A DNA stretch of 64,000 nt, from contig CAMDCN010000007.1 in the NCBI GenBank assembly GCA_945890485.1, positions 124,001 to 188,000 on the forward strand, read 5' to 3'. Source of the DNA: Candidatus Sulfopaludibacter sp. SbA3. GTDB taxonomy: Bacteria; Acidobacteriota; Terriglobia; Bryobacterales; Bryobacteraceae. A program made the translations under genes and the position numbers. The notes beneath the pieces were generated by a model. That model was not told the origin of the DNA. It saw only the letters and a program-made list of their open reading frames with translations, and ran no database searches. This document shows, in pieces, positions 1 through 11,100 of this stretch (its first letter is position 1; every line of letters starts with the position of its first letter).

Positions 1-1206
1 GGCGTCTCGAGCGGCTTGCGAAGGGCGGCGCGGCCGTATCCGCTTTTCTTTGAACGCGGCGCGGGGAGCCGTATCTGGGATGTGGACGGCAACGAATACA
101 TCGACTTTGGCTTGGCGTGGGGACCGCTGATTCTGGGCCATGCCCCGCCGAAGGTTTCGGCAGCGATAGCGGAGCAGGCGGCCAAGGGGCTAACGTTCGG
201 GGCGCAGCACGAACTTGAATATCTGGTGGCCGAGCGGCTAACGGAGATTCTGCCGTGCGCCGATCTGGTGGCGTTTTCAAACGCGGGTACCGACGTTGTG
301 AACGTAGCGCTGCGACTGGCGCGCGCGGTGACCGGACGGCCAAAATACTTGAAGTTTGAGGGCCACTATCATGGCTGGGGCGACCAGGCACTGGTGAGCT
401 ACCGGTTCGGCGCGGAACATCCACTGGGCCAACCGGAAGCGGTGGGCAAGGGGCAACTGCCGCACGAACATGTGTTGGTGGCGGAATGGAACGACCGCGC
501 GGCCGTCGAGCAGTTGTTCGCCGAGCATGGCCCGGAGATTTCGATGGTCGCCTGCGAGCCGCTGTTGGCGAACTCCGGCTGCGTGCCGGCGGAGCCCGGC
601 TTCCTCGAATTCCTGCGCGAGATTTCGACCCGCTACGGCGCGCTCCTGCTGTTCGATGAGGTGATCACCGGCTTCCGTGTGGCGCTCGACGGTGGGCAAG
701 GCCGATACGGCGTTACCCCAGACCTGGCAACGTTTGCCAAGGCCGTCGGCGCCGGGACACCGCTGAGCGTCTTGGCCGGCAAACGCGAATACATGGACGC
801 CATCAGCCGCGGCGAAGTGGTACATGCCGGAACACTGAACGGGAACCCGTTGGCCCTGGCGGCGGCGGCGGCGGCGCTCGACGAATTGGCCACGCCAGGC
901 TTTTACGAGCGGCTCCACACGTTAGGCAACCGGCTGCGCGAAGGCCTGGAAGCCTTGTTGCGGGCCAAGGGCCACGCCGTCGTGACGACCGGAGACGGCC
1001 CGGTGTTCCAGGTCGCTTTCCAGGAGACTGTCCCCCGCAACTATCGGGACACGATGGCCGCGGACAAAGCCAAGTACAGCGACTTCGCCATTGGCCTGTT
1101 GAACCAGGGCATCCTCGTGCTGCCGGATGGCCGCTGGTACATCAGCGGGGCGCATACGGAAGCCGATATCGAGGCCACCCTAGCCGCGGCGGCGAACGCC
1201 CTGTAG
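1..1206 (+). CDS. Class III aminotransferase, glutamate-1-semialdehyde aminomutase-like (5' end outside window)
   Basis: Frame stays open to base 1 (GVSSGLRRAARPYPLFFERGAG), resembling the N-terminal PGGVxSxxRA of GSAM-type enzymes; DVDGNEYIDFGLAWGPLILGH; PLP Lys region FAKAVGAGTPLSV. The TTG at 16 is probably not the real start. Confidence 0.85.
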   Translation, partial: GVSSGLRRAARPYPLFFERGAGSRIWDVDGNEYIDFGLAWGPLILGHAPPKVSAAIAEQAAKGLTFGAQHELEYLVAERLTEILPCADLVAFSNAGTDVVNVALRLARAVTGRPKYLKFEGHYHGWGDQALVSYRFGAEHPLGQPEAVGKGQLPHEHVLVAEWNDRAAVEQLFAEHGPEISMVACEPLLANSGCVPAEPGFLEFLREISTRYGALLLFDEVITGFRVALDGGQGRYGVTPDLATFAKAVGAGTPLSVLAGKREYMDAISRGEVVHAGTLNGNPLALAAAAAALDELATPGFYERLHTLGNRLREGLEALLRAKGHAVVTTGDGPVFQVAFQETVPRNYRDTMAADKAKYSDFAIGLLNQGILVLPDGRWYISGAHTEADIEATLAAAANAL

Positions 1207-1215
1207 AATAAAGAG

Positions 1216-2310
1216 TTGGTCTACAAGCTGGTTTACGAAAACCTGAAGCACCGTCCGGTGAGGACGCTGCTGAGCTCGCTGGCAATCGGCCTGGGCGTGA
1301 CGATGATGCTTGCCTTGGTGGGCGTCGGCGAAGGGATGCTGGAGGATCAGGCGAACCGCGCTCGTGGCGTGGGCGCTGATCTGGTGGTGCGCGCACCGGG
1401 CAGCTCCGTCGTCGGAATGGGTTCGCTTTCGATGAATCAAGGCATCCTCAGCTACGTACGGTCCCAGAAGCACGTCACCTTGGCTACGCCCATCGGCGTG
1501 CATTCGACGGGCGGCGTGAGCTCCATCATGGGGATCAACTACGACGAGTTCGCCGAAATGGGCGGCGGGTTCCGGTTCCGGGAAGGCGGCAGGTTTTCCG
1601 CCCAGAACGACGTGATTATCGACGACTTGTACGCTCGCGAGAAGAAGCTGAAAGTCGGTTCGCTGTTGAATACGATGAACCGCGATTGGCGGGTCTCCGG
1701 AATTTTCGCCTCGGGTAAACTGGCGCGGGTCATGATCCCGTTGACGGTATTGCAGGAACTCGCCAGCGCCAATGGAAAGATCACCATGATCTACGTAAAG
1801 CTGGACGACCCGGCGAACACGCAGGCGGTGATCGACGCCATGAAGAAGGATCTGCCGGAGTATCCCATCTATGCGATGGAAGAGTTGATCAAACAGTTCT
1901 CCGTGAACAATCTTCCGGAATTGAAGGCCTTCATCGGCGTGGTCGTTTCGCTCGCGGTATTGTTCGGCTTCCTGGTCGTCTTTCTGGCCATGTACACCGC
2001 GGTGCTCGAACGGACTCGCGAAATCGGCATCCTGAAGGCGTTGGGCGCGGGGCCGGGCTATGTGCTGGGCATACTGCTGCGGGAGACGGTACTGCTGGCG
2101 ATCATTGGTTCGCTCTGCGGCATCCTGATGAGCTACGGGACGCGCTGGTTGATCTCGACGTTTATACCGGCCTCGATGGTGCAGGCCATTGTCTATTCCT
2201 GGTGGCCAATCGCTTCGCTGATCACGCTGGCGGGCGCAGTGCTCGGGGTGCTTTATCCCGCGCTGAAGGCAGCCAAACAAGACGCGCTCGACTCTCTCTC
2301 TTACGACTAA
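1216..2310 (+). CDS. ABC transporter permease, FtsX/MacB type
   Basis: N-terminal TM, periplasmic MacB-PCD-like region, C-terminal three-TM FtsX region (ERTREIGILKALGAGPGYVLGILLRETVLL); overlaps the next ATPase start (TAATG). Confidence 0.85.
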   Translation: MVYKLVYENLKHRPVRTLLSSLAIGLGVTMMLALVGVGEGMLEDQANRARGVGADLVVRAPGSSVVGMGSLSMNQGILSYVRSQKHVTLATPIGVHSTGGVSSIMGINYDEFAEMGGGFRFREGGRFSAQNDVIIDDLYAREKKLKVGSLLNTMNRDWRVSGIFASGKLARVMIPLTVLQELASANGKITMIYVKLDDPANTQAVIDAMKKDLPEYPIYAMEELIKQFSVNNLPELKAFIGVVVSLAVLFGFLVVFLAMYTAVLERTREIGILKALGAGPGYVLGILLRETVLLAIIGSLCGILMSYGTRWLISTFIPASMVQAIVYSWWPIASLITLAGAVLGVLYPALKAAKQDALDSLSYD

Positions 2311-2981
2311 TGGCGATCATCGAGATTCAGAATTTACGCAAGACGTTTCGCAGCGGTGACGTGGATGTACACGCGTTGCGGGGCGTGAATCTTCTCGTCG
2401 AAAAGGGCGAGTTTCTGGCTGTTGTCGGCAAGTCCGGGAGCGGAAAATCGACTCTGTTCCACATATTGGGCGGGCTGACGCCGCCAACCTCCGGCACCGT
2501 GAAGATTGACGGGCAGAGCCTCACGGAGCTCGACGAAGCCGGACGCACGCTGTTGCGGCGGAACAGTGTCGGGTTCGTTTTCCAGAAGTACAATCTTTTG
2601 CCGACGCTGACGATTCGCGACAACATCGATATCGCGCGGGATATCTCCGGAAAAACCGCGCCTTGGGATGCGGCGTTCAACGAAGTGGTGGAAATTCTGG
2701 GCATCGCCCAGAAGATGGACCGGAAGCCCCGGCAGCTCTCGGGCGGAGAGCAGCAGCGCGTGGCGATTGCCCGCGCAATCGTGAATCAACCCGCGATTCT
2801 CCTCGCCGATGAACCGACGGGGAACCTGGATACCGAAAATTCGGACATGGTTCTGGACCTGCTGCGCCATCTGAACAAGAAGACCGGCCAGACCGTGCTG
2901 ATGATCACGCACGATCCGGAAGCGGCAGCGTTCGCCGACCGGATCGTACAGATGCGAGACGGCGAACTATACGGCGCTTAG
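2310..2981 (+). CDS. ABC transporter ATP-binding protein, LolD/MacB type
   Basis: Walker A GKSGSGKST, signature LSGGEQQRVAIARA, Walker B ILLADEPTGNLD. Start set at ATG 2310 rather than the ORF-track start 2202. Confidence 0.9.
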   Translation: MAIIEIQNLRKTFRSGDVDVHALRGVNLLVEKGEFLAVVGKSGSGKSTLFHILGGLTPPTSGTVKIDGQSLTELDEAGRTLLRRNSVGFVFQKYNLLPTLTIRDNIDIARDISGKTAPWDAAFNEVVEILGIAQKMDRKPRQLSGGEQQRVAIARAIVNQPAILLADEPTGNLDTENSDMVLDLLRHLNKKTGQTVLMITHDPEAAAFADRIVQMRDGELYGA

Positions 2982-4376
2982 GCCCGGGCCCTTCAGCAGG
3001 CTCGTGTTCACGCGGCCATTGCGGATATCAAACATGCCGGGGAACTTGCGATCCCAACCAGCGTTAGCCGCCGGCACATACTGACGAGAGTTGCCTTCAA
3101 TGGCCGCAACGCCAGGAACATGGGCGGCGAGGCCGGCCGAGTGGATGAACGAAGCGCCGGGGCAGGTCAGGTCCTGAACGCAGAGGAACATCTTGAACTT
3201 CTGCGCTGCCGCCGCCATCAACAAGGCCTGCGACTGCCCTTTGCAGGCTTTCAGCGCGGCGCCGGTATAGCCCATCTCCCGAGCAAGCAACAGCGATTCG
3301 AGGTCGGTAAGCGACTCATCGATGACTACCGGACGCAGCTTCGACGCCTCGTGCATGACATTGGCCCGATCCGCCTTCAAGTCGCGCTTCGTGGGCTGCT
3401 CAACGTACTGGATGCGTACGTAGCCGCGGGGCGTCTTCTCCTTGATCTTGGCCAGCATCTCCATCAGGTACTTCACACTGGGGCACTTCTCGTTGAAGTC
3501 GAGAGAGTAGACCCAATCGGAGACGCGGCGCTGGTTCTGCACCTCGGTCGCGGTGCGGTCAACAGCGAGGACGCGCTCGGTATCCCACGCCATGTCTTCT
3601 CCGTTGAGCTTGATCTTGATGTTGGTGAGCCCGGAGTGATTGATCCACTCGGGTAGCGTTTCGGGCAGGCCGTCGTTGATGCGTTTCTTGATGTCGGCGC
3701 TGGTGATGGGGTCGACGGCGCCGACCAGATGATACAGCGGCATGCTGGGCTTGGGCTTGGTCAGCACGTACTTCTGCAAGTACTCGCCTTCGAATCCCTT
3801 GCCGAGGTAGTGGGACAGGTCGTGCCGCATCAGGTCCGGACCATAGATGGCGTAGGCGCTACGGTTCAGCAGTTTGCCGAAGCCGTCGGCGATGGCTGCC
3901 TCAAACGGGCTACAAGTCGTCAGCGTGCAGAGCTTGGGGATGGGTTGCGAAAGCTTGACTTCCTTGGCGGCCGCGAGCCACATCGGCTCTAGCGAATGGT
4001 TCAGGTCGACCGGATGGCCGTACTCCTTGTGCTCCCGCGTGATCTTCTCCACCTTTGCCGCGAGGGTCTTCATGGCCGCGAGGGTCTCGTCATAACGAAG
4101 CGTCTTCGATGGAAAACTCCAAACGTTGCCAAGCGGCATGGAGCCGAACCCTTGCGCGGTTTTTCCGGCACGCGATTCGAGCGTCACCTTCACGTTGAGC
4201 AGCGTCACACGATCCACTTCCGTGCCGCCGAACTTGATGGGCGTGCGGTAGAGGAAATCCTCCGTCGACGTCGAAAGCTCTTTGATGCGGACGTCAGTGG
4301 ACATCGTCTGCGCATGAATAGCCGGAGCAGCAGCGAGCAGGGAGCCAAGGAAAGCGCGGCGGGAGGAGAGTGCCAT
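2967..4376 (-). CDS. Enolase-superfamily protein (mandelate racemase/muconate lactonizing-like) with Tat-type signal
   Basis: MALSSRRAFLGSLLAAAPAIHA signal; NIKIKLNG, YSLDFNEK, YVEQPTKRDL, VVIDESLTDLES and a later Lys give the enolase-superfamily KxK...D...E...D/E...K pattern. Start set at 4376. Confidence 0.75.
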   Translation of the reverse strand: MALSSRRAFLGSLLAAAPAIHAQTMSTDVRIKELSTSTEDFLYRTPIKFGGTEVDRVTLLNVKVTLESRAGKTAQGFGSMPLGNVWSFPSKTLRYDETLAAMKTLAAKVEKITREHKEYGHPVDLNHSLEPMWLAAAKEVKLSQPIPKLCTLTTCSPFEAAIADGFGKLLNRSAYAIYGPDLMRHDLSHYLGKGFEGEYLQKYVLTKPKPSMPLYHLVGAVDPITSADIKKRINDGLPETLPEWINHSGLTNIKIKLNGEDMAWDTERVLAVDRTATEVQNQRRVSDWVYSLDFNEKCPSVKYLMEMLAKIKEKTPRGYVRIQYVEQPTKRDLKADRANVMHEASKLRPVVIDESLTDLESLLLAREMGYTGAALKACKGQSQALLMAAAAQKFKMFLCVQDLTCPGASFIHSAGLAAHVPGVAAIEGNSRQYVPAANAGWDRKFPGMFDIRNGRVNTSLLKGPGLSAV

Positions 4377-4425
4377 GCGCTTATTGTATGGGAACAAAGT
4401 GAGAGGGTGCGGGGTCAGAAGGGAC

Positions 4426-5129
4426 ATGCAGATACCATGGCGATACACAGGAATTCTGATCCAAAGCGGCATCGTCGGCGGCGTGCTGGTAGTGCCGATG
4501 TTCTATCCCGAGGTGATTGCGGTGGCGTTGCCAAAGATCGGCATCACGCTGCAGGCGCCAGCCCGGCAGGTGGCGGTGGAGCCGGCGGCGGCGTCTTCCT
4601 CCGCATCCACGGCAGCGAACTCGATGATTCGGCCCATGCCTAAGCGCTATATAGCACCGTCACGCTGGGACCGGCCCGCGGCGGCGATCGTAGATGAACC
4701 CGGCGCGTTCCTGCCCTCGGTGGGGCCGGGCGAAGTACAGGCCAGCACGAACGGCATCGGCGTCAGCACGCTGGGCACTCTGCCGCCTCCGGTGGTGGAA
4801 ACGAAGCCACCCGCGCCACCGCCGGCCGAACCCACGCCGAAGCGGATCTCCGTAGGTGGCTCCGTGCAGGCGGCGCGTCTGCTCCGGCAGGTGACGCCGG
4901 TATACCCACCGTTGGCGAAGAGCGCGCGCATCTCCGGCACCGTGCGACTGGAGGCCGTGATCGGCCCGAACGGCAACGTGGAGCAGTTACGCGCCATTAG
5001 CGGCCATCCGTTGCTAACCAAGGCCGCGCTCGACGCCGTGCGGGAGTGGCGCTACCAGGCGACGCTGTTGAACGGCCGCGCGGTTGAGGTGGCGACGGTG
5101 ATCGACGTGAATTTTGTGCTCGGCGGCCG

Positions 5130-5133
<4 letters not shown>
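4426..5133 (+). CDS. TonB-family energy transducer protein
   Basis: N-terminal TM, Pro-rich linker, C-terminal VYPPLAKSARISGTVRLEAVIGPNGNVEQLRAISGHPLLTKAALDAVREWRYQ. Confidence 0.85.
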
Positions 5134-7708
<2,575 letters not shown>

Positions 7709-7727
7709 TCAATAGGATACTGGGGGG

Positions 7728-8666
7728 TTGCCGGCTATCGCATTCATTTACAATCCGCGGGCAGGTAAGCTGCTGCGGAATCCTGGTTTAGTGGAGCGGA
7801 CGATGGAGGCGGTGCGTTCGTACGGTCCCGTCGAGGTGTGTCCGACAACAGGGCCGAGCACAGCCGGCGCGTTAGCGCGCCAACAGCTTGAGAAAGGCGC
7901 CGAATGGATCGTGGTGCTCGGGGGAGACGGCACCATCAACGAGGTGGCCAACGGAATGGTCGGCGGCCAGGCAACGCTGGTTCCCTTGCCCGGCGGCACG
8001 GCGAATGTCCTATGTGTTGAAACGAAGATTGGGACGAATCCGCTCAAAGCGGCGGCGGCGATAGGACTGCGGCAAGCCCGCCGAATCGCCGTGGGTCACA
8101 TCAAGAACGCCACCACGGACCGGCACTTCCTGGCCATGGCGGGAACCGGGCTTGACGCTACCGTCGTGAATGCGGTGAACCCCGCGATCAAGGACAAGCT
8201 CGGCAAGCTCGCCTATTGGGTGAGCGGGTTTGGCATGTTCGGCAAATCGCTGGCGCAGTTCCATTCCGATATCGATGGGTTCGTTTCGCAAAGGAGCTTT
8301 CTACTGGCCAGTCGCGTCAGGAACTACGGCGGCGACCTGGAAATCGCCCGGAATGTTTCGCTGCTCGATGACTGCCTGGAGGCGGTCTCTTTCGCTGGGT
8401 CGAATTCGTTCCGGTACATGCCCTATCTGCTTGGTGTGCTGGTAGGCCGGCCGGATTTATGTCCAGGCGTCGACGTTCGCGCTGCGCACGTTCTGGAGTG
8501 TACGGCGGTCAACGGCAAACCTGTACCGATCCAGGTCGATGGAGAAGCGGCTGGGTTTCTCCCAGCCCGGATTGCCGTGGTCCCGGATGCGCTAACCATC
8601 CTGCTACCGCGCGCGTACATTGAAAAAGCGGAGCGGAGTCCTTGGAAAACATCACCCACTCGTTAA
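7728..8666 (+). CDS. Diacylglycerol kinase/sphingosine kinase-family lipid kinase (DagK/YegS-like)
   Basis: FIYNPRAGK, VVLGGDGTINEVANGM, LPGGTANVL. TTG start. Confidence 0.9.
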   Translation: MPAIAFIYNPRAGKLLRNPGLVERTMEAVRSYGPVEVCPTTGPSTAGALARQQLEKGAEWIVVLGGDGTINEVANGMVGGQATLVPLPGGTANVLCVETKIGTNPLKAAAAIGLRQARRIAVGHIKNATTDRHFLAMAGTGLDATVVNAVNPAIKDKLGKLAYWVSGFGMFGKSLAQFHSDIDGFVSQRSFLLASRVRNYGGDLEIARNVSLLDDCLEAVSFAGSNSFRYMPYLLGVLVGRPDLCPGVDVRAAHVLECTAVNGKPVPIQVDGEAAGFLPARIAVVPDALTILLPRAYIEKAERSPWKTSPTR

Positions 8667-9631
8667 CCGGCGTCATGCTCTCGCGGGCCGGTCTGAACCG
8701 GTTGTGTCCGCGCGCCACGCTGCTGCTCGTCCTGTGCTCGAATATCCCGGACGCCGATTCCGTTGCGCTCCTCCTGGGGTCGGTCGGCTATCTGGACTAT
8801 CACCGGCACATTACTCATGCGTTGGTTGTTGCGCCCCTGATGGCGCTGCTGCCGGTGTTGTTCGTCCGATGGCTGGAACGCGGCAAGCCGTTTCCTTGGA
8901 TGAAGGCGACCGGAGTCGGGATGCTCGGCGTGCTAGTCCATCTCTTCATGGACTACTGGAACAACTACGGAATCCGCCTTCTGCTGCCATTTTCAAACGA
9001 GTGGTTCGCGCTCGACGGCGTCTTCGTCGTGGACGCCTGGATTCTGGTGGTACTGGGTATCGCTTTGGCGGCGCCCTGGCTGTCGCGGCTGGTGGGGAGC
9101 GAGATCGGATCGCAAAAGAAGCCGACCGGACAGGGCTGGGCTATCTTCGCGCTCCTGTTTCTCATGGTCTGGACCGGCGGTCGCGTCGTGCTGCACCAAC
9201 GCGCCATCGAGACGCTGTCGGCCCGGCGCTTCGCCGGACAAGAGCCGCTGCGCGTTGCGGCATGGCCGACTCCATTCAATCCGTTTCGTTGGACCGGCTA
9301 CGTTTCGACAGAGACGTTTTGGCGTCTGCAGGATATCAACCTGGGCCAGCCCTTCGATCCCGACGCTGGCCGGACCTACTACAAGCCGACCGACGCGGCG
9401 CGCATCAACGCCGCCAAACGGACGCCGGAAGCACAGGGCTTCCTCCGCTTCAGCCAGTATCCGGTTTGGAGGATGATCCCGGTGACGGAACCCGAGGGCG
9501 GCATCGCCGTCGAAGGCGTCGACGTTCGGTTCGGCACGCCGGAGGAAGGCCGGTTTCAGGTGCGTGTCGTGTTGGACCAGAACTTGCAGGTGGTTTCCAG
9601 TACCTTTACGTACGGGACCTTCAAACGATGA
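8642..9631 (+). CDS. YdjM-type membrane-bound metal-dependent hydrolase
   Basis: MENITHSLTGVMLSRAGL, SNIPDADSV, YHRHITHALVVAP, LGVLVHLFMDYWNNYG. TTG start, overlaps upstream ORF by 25 nt. Confidence 0.85.
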   Translation: MENITHSLTGVMLSRAGLNRLCPRATLLLVLCSNIPDADSVALLLGSVGYLDYHRHITHALVVAPLMALLPVLFVRWLERGKPFPWMKATGVGMLGVLVHLFMDYWNNYGIRLLLPFSNEWFALDGVFVVDAWILVVLGIALAAPWLSRLVGSEIGSQKKPTGQGWAIFALLFLMVWTGGRVVLHQRAIETLSARRFAGQEPLRVAAWPTPFNPFRWTGYVSTETFWRLQDINLGQPFDPDAGRTYYKPTDAARINAAKRTPEAQGFLRFSQYPVWRMIPVTEPEGGIAVEGVDVRFGTPEEGRFQVRVVLDQNLQVVSSTFTYGTFKR

Positions 9632-11034
9632 ACAGTTACGGCTTGTGGATCAACGGCGCGGAGACCAAGGGGGAGACGGCCCGAACGGTGCATGTGCCGT
9701 TCGACAATGCCCCGTTCGCTGAGGTTGCTGAGGCCGGGCCCATGCAGGCAGCGGCTGCCGTGCGAGCAGCCACGGCAGCCGCCCGCACCATGCGGGAGAT
9801 GACCCGGGCGCAACGCAGCGCAATCCTGCGGCGCACCCGTGACTTGCTGCTCGCCGCGAAGGAAGAGATGGCCGTCATCATCGCGAGCGAGAGCGGAAAG
9901 CCCCTGCGCGAAGCCCGGACGGAAGTCGACCGCGGGGCGGCCACGCTGCTCTTCTCCTCCGAAGAGGCCAACCGTCTGTCCGGCGAAGAGGTGCCGATGG
10001 ACGCCGCCGCCAACGGCGCGGGCAAGATGGCCATGGTGATCCGCGAACCGCTCGGCGTAATTGCCGCCATCACGCCGTTCAACTTTCCGTTGAATCTTTC
10101 GCTGCACAAGATCGGGCCGGCGATCGCCGGAGGCAATGCCGTCGTGCACAAGCCGGCCTCGGCGACGCCAGTGTCGGCGCTGCGCCTGGCTCGGCTGTTC
10201 GCTGAAGCGGGACTGCCGCCCGGGGCACTCAACGTGATCCCCGGGCCTGGCGCGAGTGTGGGGCCGGCCCTGGTGGGCAACGAAGCCGTCGCGATGGTCA
10301 CTTTTACTGGCAGCGCCGACGTGGGCGTGACGCTGCGGACGAAGGCGGGCTTGCAGCGGATGACCTTGGAGCTCGGCAGCAACTCGGCGGTCATTGTGGC
10401 CGCTGATGCCGACGTCGAGGAAGCCGCCCGGCGCTGCGCCGTGGGCGCGTTCGCCAACTCCGGACAGGTTTGCATTTCCGTGCAGCGGATCTTCGTGGCG
10501 GAGACGGTGGCGACCGCATTTCACGAAGCGCTGTTGGCCGCGACCGAACGAATGACGATTGGCCATCCGCTGGACGAGGCGACCGAAGTGAGTTCTCTGG
10601 TTTCCGCGGACGATGCGGACCGTGTTGCGGCGTGGGTGAGCGAGGCCGGCGGCAGGGTCTCGCGGTCGGGCCGGGCGACCATCGCACCGGTAATGCTGCA
10701 GGACGTGCCGGACACAGCCAAGGTGTTTGCGGACGAGGTTTTTGGCCCGGTCGTCTCCGCGAACCGTTTTCGAGACTTGGACGAGGCGATCGATCGGGTC
10801 AACGCATCCGCTTATGGCCTGCAGGCGGGGATCTTCACCAAGGATCTGGCCAGCGCCTTTCGAGCGGCGCGACGCGTGCATGTCGGCGGATTTCTGATCA
10901 ACGATGTGCCCCAGTTTCGGGCCGACCAGATGCCATACGGGGGCGTGAAGCGAAGCGGAACCGGGCGAGAAGGCCCTCGCTACGCCATCGAAGAGATGAC
11001 CGAACGAAAGCTAATCTGCTGGAACGTAAGCTGA
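9628..11034 (+). CDS. Aldehyde dehydrogenase family protein
   Basis: FNFPLNLSLHKIGPAIAGGNAVVHKPA, VTFTGSADVG, LELGSNSAVIVAADADVE, FANSGQVCISVQRIFV. Start set at ATG 9628 (4-nt overlap with upstream gene). Confidence 0.92.
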   Translation: MNSYGLWINGAETKGETARTVHVPFDNAPFAEVAEAGPMQAAAAVRAATAAARTMREMTRAQRSAILRRTRDLLLAAKEEMAVIIASESGKPLREARTEVDRGAATLLFSSEEANRLSGEEVPMDAAANGAGKMAMVIREPLGVIAAITPFNFPLNLSLHKIGPAIAGGNAVVHKPASATPVSALRLARLFAEAGLPPGALNVIPGPGASVGPALVGNEAVAMVTFTGSADVGVTLRTKAGLQRMTLELGSNSAVIVAADADVEEAARRCAVGAFANSGQVCISVQRIFVAETVATAFHEALLAATERMTIGHPLDEATEVSSLVSADDADRVAAWVSEAGGRVSRSGRATIAPVMLQDVPDTAKVFADEVFGPVVSANRFRDLDEAIDRVNASAYGLQAGIFTKDLASAFRAARRVHVGGFLINDVPQFRADQMPYGGVKRSGTGREGPRYAIEEMTERKLICWNVS

Positions 11035-11100
11035 AATCGCCTCGGCTGCTCTGATGGAATGGGCAAAAACTGACGATAGCGCACTAGGAATTAGTGCCAA

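Noticed and set aside
277-918. Long antisense ORFs opposite real genes (e.g. 277-918, 1180-2280, 6326-7588, 12664-14001, 25830-27794, 34820-36040, 55290-56525, 57445-58719)
   Set aside because: They mirror well-supported genes and are His/Arg/Gly- or Glu/Val/Gly-rich, typical of high-GC frame artefacts; no family motif seen.
2202-2309. Upstream extension of the LolD-like ATPase from 2202
   Set aside because: Overlaps the permease coding sequence and lacks ABC features; ATG 2310 gives the standard N-terminus.
8620-9627. ORF-track 804-aa ORF 8620-11034 as a long N-terminal extension of the aldehyde dehydrogenase
   Set aside because: The first 336 residues are Arg/Gly-rich, lack domain motifs and overlap the YdjM-like gene in another frame; the ATG at 9628 begins a normal ALDH.
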